A DNA stretch of 64,000 bases from Paenibacillus rhizophilus (GCF_003854965.1 NZ_RQPI01000001.1:434001-498000), one strand, 5' to 3'; counted from the stretch's first letter, positions 25,423 through 34,340 are shown. Notes: a model not told the origin generated them from the letters alone. Numbers and translations: made by a program.

Positions 25423-25451
25423 TTGAGTGCGCCTCCTAAATGTGGTAAGCT
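25423..25451 (+). promoter_or_regulatory. Sigma-A-like promoter for the DUF402 gene
   Basis: TTGAGT (25423-25428), 17-bp spacer, TAAGCT (25446-25451); the start codon follows 30 nt later. The -10 is only moderate. Confidence 0.45.
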
Positions 25452-25480
25452 GAAGACACCATAATGGAGAGGGTTATTAT

Positions 25481-26038
25481 ATGAAACGTAAATTCGGAGA
25501 CCGGGCCAACTGGCGCCGGATTACGCGCCGCCAATTTGCCTGCCGCTATGTGGAAAGCCGGGAATTCAGCGGATACATCACCCTTTACACGATTTACGGA
25601 TTGAAGGAGCCGCTGTGGAAGAGCTATGGCCGGCATACATACCGCATTGCGGACAAGGGATATTCGTGGCTGCAGTATTTTCCCAAAGACAGTCATTATA
25701 TTGTTACGGCGATGTTTGACGAACGGCAAAATATTATCCAGTGGTACATCGATACCTGCAAGGTTCAGGGTGTTACCGATCAAGGGGTTCCCTGGTTCGA
25801 TGATCTGTATCTGGATGTGGTGGTTCTCTGGAACGGCGAAGTGTTTCTTCTGGATGAAGATGAGCTGGAGGAAGCGCTCGAACGGGGTGATATTTCGGAT
25901 AGCGATTACAATTTGGCCTGGAGTACCGCCAGAAATATTATGCGCGGGATTGACGCCCATGCCTTTCCTTATTTCACCCTTTCCCTGAAGCATCGCGCTG
26001 AATTGTTTCACCATGGAGAATTCAGGAGGAAATCGTAA
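25481..26038 (+). CDS. DUF402 nucleoside tri/diphosphatase-like protein
   Basis: A 185-residue protein of the YgaC/SA1684 group. It shows ADKGYSWLQYFPKDSHYIVTAM, IIQWYIDTCKVQGV and DLYLDVVVLWNGEVFLLDEDELEEAL, the conserved acidic and aromatic residues of DUF402 enzymes. The staphylococcal relative hydrolyses nucleoside tri- and diphosphates with a divalent metal. GGAGAGGG precedes the ATG. The next gene starts directly after the stop (TAA-ATG) with its AGGAGG inside this gene, so they are translationally linked. Confidence 0.8.
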   Translation: MKRKFGDRANWRRITRRQFACRYVESREFSGYITLYTIYGLKEPLWKSYGRHTYRIADKGYSWLQYFPKDSHYIVTAMFDERQNIIQWYIDTCKVQGVTDQGVPWFDDLYLDVVVLWNGEVFLLDEDELEEALERGDISDSDYNLAWSTARNIMRGIDAHAFPYFTLSLKHRAELFHHGEFRRKS

Positions 26039-26686
26039 ATGGAAAGGTTTGTAGGAGGCTCGTCGCCGATACGGGCGGTAACAGGCCGCCGGAAATGGCG
26101 GTTCAGACGGATTTTGCTCCTTACGCTTGTCGCACTGCTGGCAGCTGGACTGATCTGGAGCGCTTATGTGCTGACCCTAATCAATAGAGCCGAAACGACT
26201 TCTCCGATAAATAAGGCGGATGCAGGCATTATTCTCGGCATGGCGATGTGGGGCGACGAGCCAAGTCCCGGGCTGAAGGAACGGCTTGACTACGGGATGA
26301 AGCTGTATAAACAGGGTGTATTTTCCCATTTTATCGTTACCGGCGGCCTTGATAAACCGGGATATTCGTATACGGAAGGCCAGGGAATGCGCAACTATCT
26401 GATTGCCGGAGGAGTTCCGGACGGCGCGATTGCCGTAGAGAACAAAGCGACATCCACCTACGAAAATTTGCTGTACAGCCGGGAAATCATGCGCCAAAAG
26501 GGCTGGTCCACTGCGGTGGTAATCACCCATACGTTTCATGGGCGCAGGGCGCTGGAAATTGCCACCGAGCTTGGATATGCTAATCCCGAATTGGGACTGA
26601 CCGATTCACAGACGATGTCGATGGCCAAGTATAAAACGAGGGAAATATTGGCCTACACAAAATGGAAGCTTCAGCAGGCATTCTGA
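26039..26686 (+). CDS. DUF218 membrane-anchored protein (YdcF/SanA/ElyC-like)
   Basis: A 215-residue protein with one N-terminal membrane helix (RILLLTLVALLAAGLIWSAYV, about 24-44) and an outer DUF218 domain: ADAGIILGMAM, GVFSHFIVTGG, then ENKATSTYENLLYSREIM and VVITHTFHGRRA. DUF218 proteins such as SanA and ElyC affect envelope integrity and peptidoglycan or lipid carrier use; their chemistry is not settled. Coupling to a DUF402 phosphatase and position after a PBP fit an envelope role. Confidence 0.82.
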   Translation: MERFVGGSSPIRAVTGRRKWRFRRILLLTLVALLAAGLIWSAYVLTLINRAETTSPINKADAGIILGMAMWGDEPSPGLKERLDYGMKLYKQGVFSHFIVTGGLDKPGYSYTEGQGMRNYLIAGGVPDGAIAVENKATSTYENLLYSREIMRQKGWSTAVVITHTFHGRRALEIATELGYANPELGLTDSQTMSMAKYKTREILAYTKWKLQQAF

Positions 26687-26781
26687 GTCTGTAATGGGAA
26701 AATGGCGAATCTGCTAATAACGCCCGGAACATGGGAATAGACTTGAGTAGAACACTCAGCCTTAAGTAACGAGGTGAACCC

Positions 26782-27747
26782 ATGAACATACGCAGCGCAG
26801 CTTCAAGCGGGCGGGACGAAAGCAGACCATCGCGGCAAATCAATATCGTACTTCGCAATCACGATACCCCGGCGGTAAGCGGAACATCGGCAATCAGCGA
26901 GTCGTCGGCTCCCAAGAATAGCGCCCAGATCGGCCTTTTCCAGGAGATCGGCAGCGAATTGGACGCGCTGGTAGGTCTGGACAATATTAAAGAGCTTGTA
27001 TTCGAGATATACGCCCTGCTGCAGGTTGCCCAAATGCGCAGTGAAGCGGGTCTGGTAAGCGGCGGCCAGGCGTATCACATGGTGTTTAAAGGAAATCCGG
27101 GTACCGGCAAGACGACGGTTGCGCGGATCGTAGCCAAACTGTTTCAGCGTATGGGCGTGCTGACCAAAGGACATCTTATCGAGGTGGAGCGGGCCGATCT
27201 TGTGGGTGAATATATCGGACATACTGCACAAAAGACCCGGGATCTCGTCAAAAAGGCGCTGGGCGGCATCCTGTTCATTGATGAAGCGTACAGCCTAGCC
27301 AGGGGCGGCGATAAAGACTTCGGCAAAGAAGCGATTGATACGCTGGTCAAAGCGATGGAAGACCACCGCAGCCAGTTCGTGCTGATCTTGGCCGGATATT
27401 CCAGCGAGATCGATTATTTTCTCATGAGCAATCCGGGTCTGCCATCCCGCTTTCCGATCCAGGTCGAGTTTCCCGACTACTCCATCGACCAGCTTGTGCA
27501 GATTGCCGAGCTGATGGCGAAGGAACGGGACTACATTTTGATGCCGCAGGCGATACTCAAATTAAAGCAGCATGTGATGCTGGAGAAAGATGAAAGCCCG
27601 CATGCCTTCAGCAATGCGCGATATGTGCGCAACGCGATCGAGAAAGCGATCCGCAGCCAGGCGGTAAGGCTGCTTAATCAGTACGAGCATAACAGTCCCG
27701 GCAAGCAGGAGCTTATGACACTGCGGACCGAGGATTTTAAACTGTAA
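26782..27747 (+). CDS. spoVK: Stage V sporulation protein K (AAA+ ATPase)
   Basis: A 321-residue CbxX/SpoVK AAA+ protein. Residues 1-55 are a variable tail; the ATPase follows with Walker A GNPGTGKTT, Walker B ILFIDEAYSL, sensor VLILAGY and arginine finger region GLPSRFPIQVEF. In B. subtilis spoVK is a mother-cell gene needed for spore maturation and lies directly before ynbA (hflX), ynbB, glnR and glnA, exactly the order here. That synteny secures the name. GAGGTGA lies before the ATG. Confidence 0.92.
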   Translation: MNIRSAASSGRDESRPSRQINIVLRNHDTPAVSGTSAISESSAPKNSAQIGLFQEIGSELDALVGLDNIKELVFEIYALLQVAQMRSEAGLVSGGQAYHMVFKGNPGTGKTTVARIVAKLFQRMGVLTKGHLIEVERADLVGEYIGHTAQKTRDLVKKALGGILFIDEAYSLARGGDKDFGKEAIDTLVKAMEDHRSQFVLILAGYSSEIDYFLMSNPGLPSRFPIQVEFPDYSIDQLVQIAELMAKERDYILMPQAILKLKQHVMLEKDESPHAFSNARYVRNAIEKAIRSQAVRLLNQYEHNSPGKQELMTLRTEDFKL

Positions 27748-27790
27748 GGCGGACTTCTGTGAACAGATCAACCGCAAGAGGAGAATGAAC

Positions 27791-29089
27791 ATGACGACTA
27801 CGACGCATGATACAAATTTGGAAATACAGGACCGGGCCATATTGGTCAGTCTTGTAACAGATCAAGTGAAACGTACGGGAATCGATCCCGAATATTCGCT
27901 TCAAGAACTGGTACAATTGGCGGAGACTGCCGGCGTTGAAGTGCTGGAAGTGCTGCGCCAGAACAAAGAAACCCCCGATTCAAAATGGTTCATCGGCAAG
28001 GGGAAGGTTGAAGAACTGCGGATGGCCGCTGATGGACTTGGCGCCAATACGGCGATCTTCGATCAGGAGCTGTCGGGCGCCCAGGTGCGAAATCTGGAGG
28101 AGGCACTTGACCTGAAGATCATCGACCGTACCCAGCTTATTCTTGATATCTTTGCCGGCCGGGCCAAGACCCGCGAGGGCATTATCCAGGTTGAGCTGGC
28201 CCAGCTGTCTTACCTGCTGCCGCGCCTGTCGGGACATGGCAAGAATCTGTCCCGGTTGGGCGGCGGCATTGGCACAAGAGGCCCCGGGGAGAGCAAGCTG
28301 GAGACGGACCGCCGGCATATCCGGGACCGGATCGGCGAACTGAAGCGCCAACTGGACGAGGTGGTGAAGACACGGAGTCTGCACCGCGAGCGGCGGCGCA
28401 AGAGCGGGGTGGTGCAGGTGGCTCTAGTCGGCTACACGAATGCAGGCAAATCCACACTGCTCAAGCAGCTGACCGATGCCGATGTGTATATCGAGAATCA
28501 GCTGTTCGCTACGCTTGACCCGACATCGCGATTGCTAGAGCTGCCTGGCGGCAAGAGCGTCGTGCTTACTGATACGGTCGGCTTCATTCAGAATCTTCCG
28601 CATGATCTGGTTGCTTCGTTCCGTGCGACGCTGGAGGAGGTCAATGAGGCGAATCTGGTGCTTCATGTGGTCGATGCTTCTTCCCCAATGCGGGAAGAGC
28701 AAATGGAAGTGGTGCAGACCATTCTGGAGGATCTCGGCGCAGCCGGGAAGCCGCAGGTCGTCCTGTTTAACAAGAGTGATCTTTGCCGACCGGAGCAGCT
28801 GGAAATGCTGCCTGGAGGGCCGGGCTATTTAAAGGTCAGCGCTTTTAACGCGGAGGATCTGGCCCGAATTGCCGATACGATTCAAAACGAGCTGTCCGGG
28901 GACACGCTGAGCTTCCGGATTCCTTCCAGCCGGGGGGATTTGACTTCCCTGCTGTATAGAGTCGGAGATGTGCTGGATCAGTCCTTTGAAGAGAACGACA
29001 CTTTATACAGCGTGCGAGTGAACAAAGACGATTACGAAAAATGGGGCTACATGCTGACCGACTTTGTGAATCAAACAGACCAGGACTAG
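27791..29089 (+). CDS. hflX: Ribosome-associated GTPase HflX
   Basis: A 432-residue HflX; AAGAGGAG fits ATG 27791 rather than 27785. The N-terminal HflX domain (to about residue 200) contains FIGKGKVEEL, LSGAQVRNLEE and IGTRGPGESKLETDRR; the G domain follows with G1 GYTNAGKST, G3 DTVGFIQNLPH and G4 NKSD. HflX splits stalled or hibernating 70S ribosomes, notably in heat or antibiotic stress. Second ribosome GTPase in the window besides the RsgA-like protein. Confidence 0.95.
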   Translation: MTTTTHDTNLEIQDRAILVSLVTDQVKRTGIDPEYSLQELVQLAETAGVEVLEVLRQNKETPDSKWFIGKGKVEELRMAADGLGANTAIFDQELSGAQVRNLEEALDLKIIDRTQLILDIFAGRAKTREGIIQVELAQLSYLLPRLSGHGKNLSRLGGGIGTRGPGESKLETDRRHIRDRIGELKRQLDEVVKTRSLHRERRRKSGVVQVALVGYTNAGKSTLLKQLTDADVYIENQLFATLDPTSRLLELPGGKSVVLTDTVGFIQNLPHDLVASFRATLEEVNEANLVLHVVDASSPMREEQMEVVQTILEDLGAAGKPQVVLFNKSDLCRPEQLEMLPGGPGYLKVSAFNAEDLARIADTIQNELSGDTLSFRIPSSRGDLTSLLYRVGDVLDQSFEENDTLYSVRVNKDDYEKWGYMLTDFVNQTDQD

Positions 29090-29241
29090 AGACTGAATAG
29101 CGGTTTTTAAATTGCGCGAATTACCAGGTGTAGTATTACTTATTTACCAATAGCATCCTATTATATGATTTGGGAAGTGACAGCTATATGTCGCTTCCTG
29201 TTATGATTATGGGAAGTGAATGTAAGGAGAGACAGGCGGAA

Positions 29242-30495
29242 ATGTCATTGTTTGCAGAAGATATTTTACAGGCGGCGGAAGCGGCCGAAGCGGAAATTCA
29301 GGAGGCGGTCAGAATTCTTGACCGGATTGTGGATTTCAACCAATGGAAAGTAATTGAGGCGTTCCAGCGCCATCAAGTCAGCGATTTTCACTTTGCAGGC
29401 TCTACTGGATACGCATACAACGATAGAGGGCGGGAGGTGCTGGACCTAGTCTATGCCGATGTGTTCGGTGCGGAAGCCGCGCTGGTGCGGCCTCATTTCG
29501 CTTCGGGAACGCATACGATTTCGACCGCGCTGTTCGGTGTGCTGCGACCTGGTGACGAACTTCTGTACATTACCGGGCGGCCTTACGATACTTTGCACAA
29601 GGTGATTGGCAAGCTTGGGGACGGTACGGGTTCCCTCGCGGATTTCGGCATAACCTACCGGGAAGCGGCGCTGACCGAAGAGGGGGAAATCGATTGGGCG
29701 GAGGTTGCGCAGAAGCTTACCCCAAGAACAAAGGTAATTGGCATCCAGCGGTCGCGCGGCTACGACTGGCGTTCGTCCTTTACGGTTAGGCAAATCGGAG
29801 AAATGACGGCCAAAATCAAGGAGATGGCCCCGGACGCTGTCGTCTTCGTCGATAACTGCTACGGCGAATTCACGGAGAAGCTGGAGCCGACCCAGGCCGG
29901 CGTGGATCTCATGGCGGGCTCCCTGATTAAAAATCCGGGCGGCGGCATTGCCGAGACCGGCGGATATATTTGCGGCAGGAGAGACCTGGTCGAACTGGCG
30001 GCCTTCCGGCTTACTGCGCCGGGAATCGGCGGCGAAGTCGGGGCAATGCTGGGGACGACCCGGGGGCTTTACCAGGGCCTCTTTATGGCGCCGCATACGG
30101 TCGGACAGGCTCTTAAAGGCAGCATCTTTGCGGCAGCGGTCTTTGAACGCTGCGGGTTCACCACCAAGCCTGCTTGGCGTGAGCCGCGGACCGATCTTAT
30201 CCAGGCAATCGCTTTTGACGGACCTGAGCATTTGATCGCTTTCGTCCAGGGAATCCAGCGGGCCGCGGCTGTGGACAGCCATGCCGTCCCCGAACCGTGG
30301 TATATGCCGGGCTATGAGCATCCGGTTATTATGGCGGCGGGAACCTTCATTCAGGGCGGCAGCCTGGAATTGTCCGCGGACGCCCCGATTCGTGCGCCTT
30401 ACATCGGATACATGCAGGGAGGATTGACCTACTCGCATGTAAAGTACGGTGTGCTGATGGCCCTGCAGAGCATGCGCGATCGCGAATTACTGTAA
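29242..30495 (+). CDS. YnbB-type PLP-dependent enzyme (methionine gamma-lyase family)
   Basis: A 417-residue fold-type I PLP enzyme. AAGGAGAG about 10 nt upstream and homologous length favour ATG 29242. The PLP lysine is in GSLIKNPGGG; other marks are FAGSTGYAYNDRGREVLD, FASGTHTIS and VDNCYGEF. Formerly called aluminium resistance proteins, these Firmicute enzymes lie between hflX and glnR, as B. subtilis ynbB does. The reaction is not established; the family name suggests C-S lyase chemistry. Confidence 0.88.
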   Translation: MSLFAEDILQAAEAAEAEIQEAVRILDRIVDFNQWKVIEAFQRHQVSDFHFAGSTGYAYNDRGREVLDLVYADVFGAEAALVRPHFASGTHTISTALFGVLRPGDELLYITGRPYDTLHKVIGKLGDGTGSLADFGITYREAALTEEGEIDWAEVAQKLTPRTKVIGIQRSRGYDWRSSFTVRQIGEMTAKIKEMAPDAVVFVDNCYGEFTEKLEPTQAGVDLMAGSLIKNPGGGIAETGGYICGRRDLVELAAFRLTAPGIGGEVGAMLGTTRGLYQGLFMAPHTVGQALKGSIFAAAVFERCGFTTKPAWREPRTDLIQAIAFDGPEHLIAFVQGIQRAAAVDSHAVPEPWYMPGYEHPVIMAAGTFIQGGSLELSADAPIRAPYIGYMQGGLTYSHVKYGVLMALQSMRDRELL

Positions 30496-30511
30496 ATAGA
30501 TCATAATAAGT

Positions 30512-30528
30512 TGTGAGTATATCTTACA
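30512..30528. promoter_or_regulatory. GlnR/TnrA operator upstream of glnR
   Basis: TGTGAGTATATCTTACA matches the consensus TGTNA-N7-TNACA at every fixed position. It ends 5 bp before the -35, like the B. subtilis glnRA operators, and points to autorepression when glutamine is plentiful. Confidence 0.85.
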
Positions 30529-30533
30529 TACCA

Positions 30534-30562
30534 TTGACACGTCATAGCCGGAAATGTACAAT
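30534..30562 (+). promoter_or_regulatory. Sigma-A promoter of glnR-glnA
   Basis: TTGACA (30534-30539), 17-bp spacer and TACAAT (30557-30562), directly downstream of the GlnR box. Confidence 0.85.
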
Positions 30563-30599
30563 GAGATGAGAAAAAGATCATTGGAAGGTTGGATGAGTC

Positions 30600-31010
30600 A
30601 TGGGTGATGAAATCCGCAGAAATATGGCGTTATTTCCAATTGGAATTGTAATGAAACTTACCGATTTGTCCGCGCGGCAAATCCGTTATTATGAGCAGCA
30701 TAGTCTGATTGTTCCGGCGCGCACCTCGGGCAACCAGCGATTATTCTCTTTTAACGATGTGGAGCGATTGCTCGAAATCAAGGCATTGATTGAAAAAGGA
30801 GTCAATATTGCCGGCATCAAACAGGTGATGAACCCGGTATCCAAGGAATCCGAAGAAGCAACCGTCATTACCCCCGACACGGAAGTCCGGCGGCGCGAGC
30901 TGTCCGATTCCCAGCTCCACAGGCTGCTTAAGCAGGAGTTGGTTTCCGGTAAAAGACCGGGGCAAGTATCTCTCATTCAAGGGGAGTTATCCCGGTTTTT
31001 CAATAAATAA
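30600..31010 (+). CDS. glnR: Nitrogen regulator GlnR (MerR family)
   Basis: A 136-residue MerR-type regulator: [27 protein letters not shown] and [31 protein letters not shown] are the GlnR signature. The C-terminal tail ([16 protein letters not shown] end) is the segment through which feedback-inhibited glutamine synthetase activates DNA binding in B. subtilis. It is the first gene of the glnRA operon, 32 bp before glnA, under its own operator. Confidence 0.95.
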   Translation: MGDEIRRNMALFPIGIVMKLTDLSARQIRYYEQHSLIVPARTSGNQRLFSFNDVERLLEIKALIEKGVNIAGIKQVMNPVSKESEEATVITPDTEVRRRELSDSQLHRLLKQELVSGKRPGQVSLIQGELSRFFNK

Positions 31011-31042
31011 CATACACAGAAGCGCGAAAGGGAGAGGGTATA

Positions 31043-32371
31043 GTGAGCTTTTCTAAAGAAGATATTTTGCGCATTGCCAAGGAAGAGAACGTCCGGTTCA
31101 TTCGTCTCCAGTTTACCGACCTGCTCGGTACGATCAAGAACGTGGAAATTCCCGTCAGCCAACTGGAGAAGGCGCTGGAGAACAAAATGATGTTCGACGG
31201 CTCTTCCATCGAAGGCTATGTTCGCATCGAAGAATCCGATATGTATTTATATCCCGACCTCGACACTTGGGTGATCTTTCCCTGGGTGACGGAAGACCGC
31301 GTAGCCCGTCTTATTTGTGATGTCTACATGCCGGACGGAACTCCGTTTGCCGGTGATCCCCGCGGCATTTTGAAGCGTTGTCTTAAAGAAGCGAATGAAA
31401 TGGGCTTTACGGCCATGAACGTTGGACCTGAACCTGAATTTTTCCTGTTCCAGACCGACGAGAAGGGCAATCCGACGATGGAACTGAACGATCAAGGGGG
31501 CTATTTCGATCTGGCTCCAATGGATCTCGGTGAGAACTGCCGCCGCGAAATCGTTCTGACCCTGGAGGAAATGGGCTTTGAGATCGAAGCTTCCCACCAT
31601 GAGGTTGCTTCCGGGCAACATGAAATCGACTTTAAATATGCAGACGCGATCAAAGCCGCCGACCAGATTCAGACTTTCAAGCTGGTTGTGAAGACGGTAG
31701 CCCGCCAGCATGGACTGCATGCCACGTTTATGCCGAAGCCGCTGTTTGGAATGAACGGCTCGGGAATGCACTGCCATCAGTCCCTGTTTAAAGGCAGTGA
31801 GAACACCTTCTACGAAGAAAGCGATGAGCTTGGCCTCAGCGATACCGCGCGCAACTACATGGCGGGTCTGCTGAAGCATGCGCGTGCTTTTGCCGCAATC
31901 ACGAATCCTACGGTGAATTCCTATAAGCGTCTTGTGCCCGGATATGAAGCGCCTTGCTATGTCGCCTGGTCGGCCAGCAACCGCAGCCCGATGATCCGCA
32001 TACCGGCTTCCAGAGGACTGAGCACACGCGTTGAAGTCCGGAATCCGGACCCGGCAGCCAATCCGTATCTGGCGCTGGCGGTAATGCTGAAAGCCGGTCT
32101 CGACGGCATCAAGCGTCAGCTTGATCTTCCGGCTCCGATCGACCGGAATATTTACATCATGTCCGAAGAAGAACGGATCGAGGAAGGCATTCCGAGCCTG
32201 CCAGCCGACCTCAAGGAAGCTCTGAACGAGCTGATCCGCAACCCCGTTATTACCGACGCTCTTGGCGACCATGCCCTTGCCCATTTCTACGAGCTGAAGG
32301 AAATCGAATGGGATATCTACCGGACGCAGGTGCATGACTGGGAGAGAAACCAATACATCACGTTGTACTAA
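31043..32371 (+). CDS. glnA: Glutamine synthetase, type I-alpha
   Basis: A 442-residue GSI starting at GTG after GGGAGAGGG. Motifs: [13 protein letters not shown] (latch), GPEPEFFLF, the ATP-binding-type loop [18 protein letters not shown] and [22 protein letters not shown]. The length (about 440-445) and lack of an adenylylation tyrosine loop are those of Firmicute GSI-alpha enzymes, controlled by feedback inhibition and by complex formation with GlnR/TnrA. It makes glutamine from glutamate and ammonia; gltD at the window end supplies the linked GOGAT step. Confidence 0.97.
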   Translation: MSFSKEDILRIAKEENVRFIRLQFTDLLGTIKNVEIPVSQLEKALENKMMFDGSSIEGYVRIEESDMYLYPDLDTWVIFPWVTEDRVARLICDVYMPDGTPFAGDPRGILKRCLKEANEMGFTAMNVGPEPEFFLFQTDEKGNPTMELNDQGGYFDLAPMDLGENCRREIVLTLEEMGFEIEASHHEVASGQHEIDFKYADAIKAADQIQTFKLVVKTVARQHGLHATFMPKPLFGMNGSGMHCHQSLFKGSENTFYEESDELGLSDTARNYMAGLLKHARAFAAITNPTVNSYKRLVPGYEAPCYVAWSASNRSPMIRIPASRGLSTRVEVRNPDPAANPYLALAVMLKAGLDGIKRQLDLPAPIDRNIYIMSEEERIEEGIPSLPADLKEALNELIRNPVITDALGDHALAHFYELKEIEWDIYRTQVHDWERNQYITLY

Positions 32372-32380
32372 GACACGATT

Positions 32381-32412
32381 CCCTTGGCGCTGTAAGCGCC
32401 GGGGGTTTTTTT
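32381..32412 (+). terminator. Intrinsic terminator after glnA
   Basis: CCCTTGGCGCT GT AAGCGCCGGGGG followed by seven T. Confidence 0.85.
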
Positions 32413-32455
32413 CTATTGGGGAAAAATGTTTTTTCTTTTCTTGAGGGACATAGTG

Positions 32456-32485
32456 AACACGCCGAATGCAGGCGTGTTTTTATTT
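32456..32485 (+). terminator. Second hairpin with T-run in the glnA-endolysin gap
   Basis: ACACGCC GAATGCA GGCGTGT followed by TTTATTTT. No gene ends before it other than glnA, so it may close a lost gene. The rest of the 290-bp gap (32486-32661) has no supported gene or clear promoter; a 71-codon frame across it has no RBS. Confidence 0.55.
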
Positions 32486-32661
32486 TGCCCATGGATACTT
32501 GGGGACTATCTTTCTGGGAATTACATCAATGAGCAGGCTGATTGCGACGATTGCTTTCTTTTAGAAGAACACGGTCAACTCTTGCGTTATGTTTTAGGGC
32601 GGCATAGAAGTCCAAGCATTACGCCGGTGAACGGAATTTAATAGATAGAGGATGTGAATTT

Positions 32662-33582
32662 ATGAAAGCGCGTAACAGCAAAAACGCCCAAGGGATCGAT
32701 ATTTCACATCACAACGGGAACGTCAATTGGGCCAAAGTCAAAGCGGACGGCATCTCCTTCGCCTTTCTTAAGGCAAGTGAGGGCCAGACTTATAAGGACG
32801 ACACTTTTGCCGATCATGTCATAAATGCAAGGGAAGCCGGCATATTGGTAGGGGCTTATCACTTTGTCAGAGCGGTAAGTGAAGATGAGGCCAAGGCGGA
32901 AGCAGCGAACTTTAACGATGCAATTCAGGCGGCCGGTGGTATCGACGGATTGGATCTGCCACCTGTAATGGATTATGAAAATAACCCCAGCCGCTTAAGC
33001 AAAGAACGGATCAGCGCCGTCGCCGCGGCATTTCTGTCGGAGATTGAGCGTTTAACCGGTGTGCGCCCGATCGTTTATACAGGCAATTTCTTTGCGGCGA
33101 ACTTTGGAGCTCCGATTGGTAAATATCCGCTCTGGATTGCCCGGTACAGTACAGTGGCGCCGTCCAACACCACGGCTTGGTCCCGTTGGGATTTCTGGCA
33201 GTACAGCGACGGGCAGAGCGGCGGTCTGCGATCCAACGGCGGCCGTAGGGTAGACGGTGTCAGCGGCTTTCCGGACCTTAATGAGTATGACGGCACGCTT
33301 GAGGAGATGAAAAAGAGATTCACCCAAACGAAGGAGACTGTGGATAAAATGGCAGAACGGGATATAGACAAAGTAAGCGCTTGGGCTGAGGAGGCATGGG
33401 CCGAGGCAACGGCGAACGGCTATTTTGACGGCACACGTCCTGGCGCGCCCATCACGCGGGAGGAGACGGCGGCAGTCATTAATAGGATACGGACCAATTT
33501 CCTCCGATTGATCGCCGGCAATGTGGCCGATATTAAAGCGCTTGAGCGGCGGCTGTCCGAGATTGAGAAGGAGGACAAGTAA
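32662..33582 (+). CDS. GH25 endolysin (phage-type lysozyme)
   Basis: A 306-residue muramidase without signal peptide. The GH25 barrel (residues about 8-205) has GIDISHHNGNVNW with the catalytic-site Asp, AYHFVRAV, and PPVMDYEN with the catalytic Glu, then WDFWQYSDG. The last 80 residues hold a helical segment (EEAWAEATANGYFDGTRPGAP, ITREETAAVINRI) resembling SLH-like or phage structural tails. GAGGATG precedes the ATG. The stop overlaps the holin start by one base. No other phage genes surround the pair. Confidence 0.88.
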   Translation: MKARNSKNAQGIDISHHNGNVNWAKVKADGISFAFLKASEGQTYKDDTFADHVINAREAGILVGAYHFVRAVSEDEAKAEAANFNDAIQAAGGIDGLDLPPVMDYENNPSRLSKERISAVAAAFLSEIERLTGVRPIVYTGNFFAANFGAPIGKYPLWIARYSTVAPSNTTAWSRWDFWQYSDGQSGGLRSNGGRRVDGVSGFPDLNEYDGTLEEMKKRFTQTKETVDKMAERDIDKVSAWAEEAWAEATANGYFDGTRPGAPITREETAAVINRIRTNFLRLIAGNVADIKALERRLSEIEKEDK

Positions 33583-33860
33583 TGGCTAATCAAAACTTAA
33601 CGGACGTTCTGGCCTTTGCATCGGTCTTGTCCGTATTTGTGATGACCGCCGTGCAGTTTGTCAAGACGACGATCAACTTACCTAAAAAAGCCATTCCGCT
33701 AATCGGCGTCGGGATTGGCCTGCTCATCGGATGGGCGGCGTTTCCGTTTACGGATCTAGATTTGGCGCTGCGGCTGTGGTCCGGTGCGCTTGCGGGCCTG
33801 TCGGCTACAGGATTGTTCGAGTTGGTGTTTAATAATCGATCCGGTAATACGAAGGAATAA
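33582..33860 (+). CDS. Holin-like small membrane protein
   Basis: A 92-residue protein with hydrophobic segments at about 8-28 (DVLAFASVLSVFVMTAVQFV), 36-53 (AIPLIGVGIGLLIGWAAF) and 62-84, and a charged tail. Size, topology and overlap with an endolysin gene mark it as a phage holin, which would release the endolysin to the wall. I could not place it in a particular holin family. Confidence 0.75.
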   Translation: MANQNLTDVLAFASVLSVFVMTAVQFVKTTINLPKKAIPLIGVGIGLLIGWAAFPFTDLDLALRLWSGALAGLSATGLFELVFNNRSGNTKE

Positions 33861-33866
33861 GGAAGC

Positions 33867-33901
33867 GGCTCCCGTTCGGTTGTAACCGGTGGGAGCTTTC
33901 T
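33867..33901 (+). terminator. Terminator after the holin gene
   Basis: GGCTCCCGTTCGGTT pairs with AACCGGTGGGAGC, followed by TTTC; a short T-run, so moderately efficient. Confidence 0.6.
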
Positions 33902-33950
33902 ATGTATTTATAGAAATATAAATCCTCTGTCGCGGAAGAGTCTTTTTTTA

Positions 33951-33980
33951 TTGAATAAAGAACATTTGTTCGCATATAAT
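33951..33980 (+). promoter_or_regulatory. SOS promoter with LexA box in the spacer
   Basis: TTGAAT (33951-33956), 18-bp spacer, TATAAT (33975-33980). The spacer holds AGAACATTTGTTCG (33959-33972), a LexA box with both half-sites GAAC and GTTC intact. LexA bound here would cover the promoter. Confidence 0.8.
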
Positions 33981-34002
33981 AAATCCATGGAGGCGATTTA
34001 AT

Positions 34003-34053
34003 ATGGGACAAATTAGATCGAAGGCAGCGGCCTATGGGAGAGAAGCTTTATGA
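34003..34053 (+). CDS. 16-codon frame overlapping the yolD-like start
   Basis: MGQIRSKAAAYGREAL follows TGGAGG at a good distance from the SOS promoter. Its TGA overlaps the ATG of the next frame (ATGA). The peptide looks like the N-terminus of a YolD protein, normally fused to the MMLPEH-type motif that begins the next frame. A -1 shift at the GCT TTA codons would join them. It may be a coupling leader, a programmed frameshift or a damaged start. Confidence 0.45.
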   Translation: MGQIRSKAAAYGREAL

Positions 34054-34340
34054 TGCAGCCCGAACATACACGGAGGGTCATCAATAATAACCATGATGAG
34101 CTGCGCAAGGAGAGGCCGGTCTTGGACCCCAAGGAATGGGAATTCATTGATCAGGCACTGTATTACTCAATGGAGGAACACTCGCCAGTCACACTTACAC
34201 TGTTCGACCCATTTACCGATCGGGTGGCTAAAGGAATCGTTATTCAAGTGGACCGGCTGATGAAGCGTATCAAGCTGCGCTGGAGCGAAGAAGATTGGGA
34301 TTGGGTGGACATGTCGGAGATCATTGCGGCTGCTACATAA
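34050..34340 (+). CDS. YolD-like protein
   Basis: A 96-residue protein starting MMQPEHTRRVINNN, then KEWEFIDQALYYSMEEHSPVTLTLFDPFTD and a GIVIQVDRLMKRIKL strand pair. This matches the YolD family, found next to Y-family DNA polymerases (UvrX/YqjW) and controlled by LexA in Bacillus. No polymerase gene follows here; the next gene is on the other strand. The ATG overlaps the stop of the 16-codon frame, so the family's usual N-terminal piece is in another frame. Confidence 0.65.
   Translation: MMQPEHTRRVINNNHDELRKERPVLDPKEWEFIDQALYYSMEEHSPVTLTLFDPFTDRVAKGIVIQVDRLMKRIKLRWSEEDWDWVDMSEIIAAAT

Noticed and set aside
26701..26760. Sigma-E promoter for spoVK
   Set aside because: CATGGGAATA has only the CAT of the -10 consensus and no fitting -35, so it is not listed although mother-cell expression is expected.
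32426..32641. A 71-codon frame between glnA and the endolysin
   Set aside because: Begins in the T-rich tail of the glnA terminator and runs across a second terminator hairpin; no RBS.
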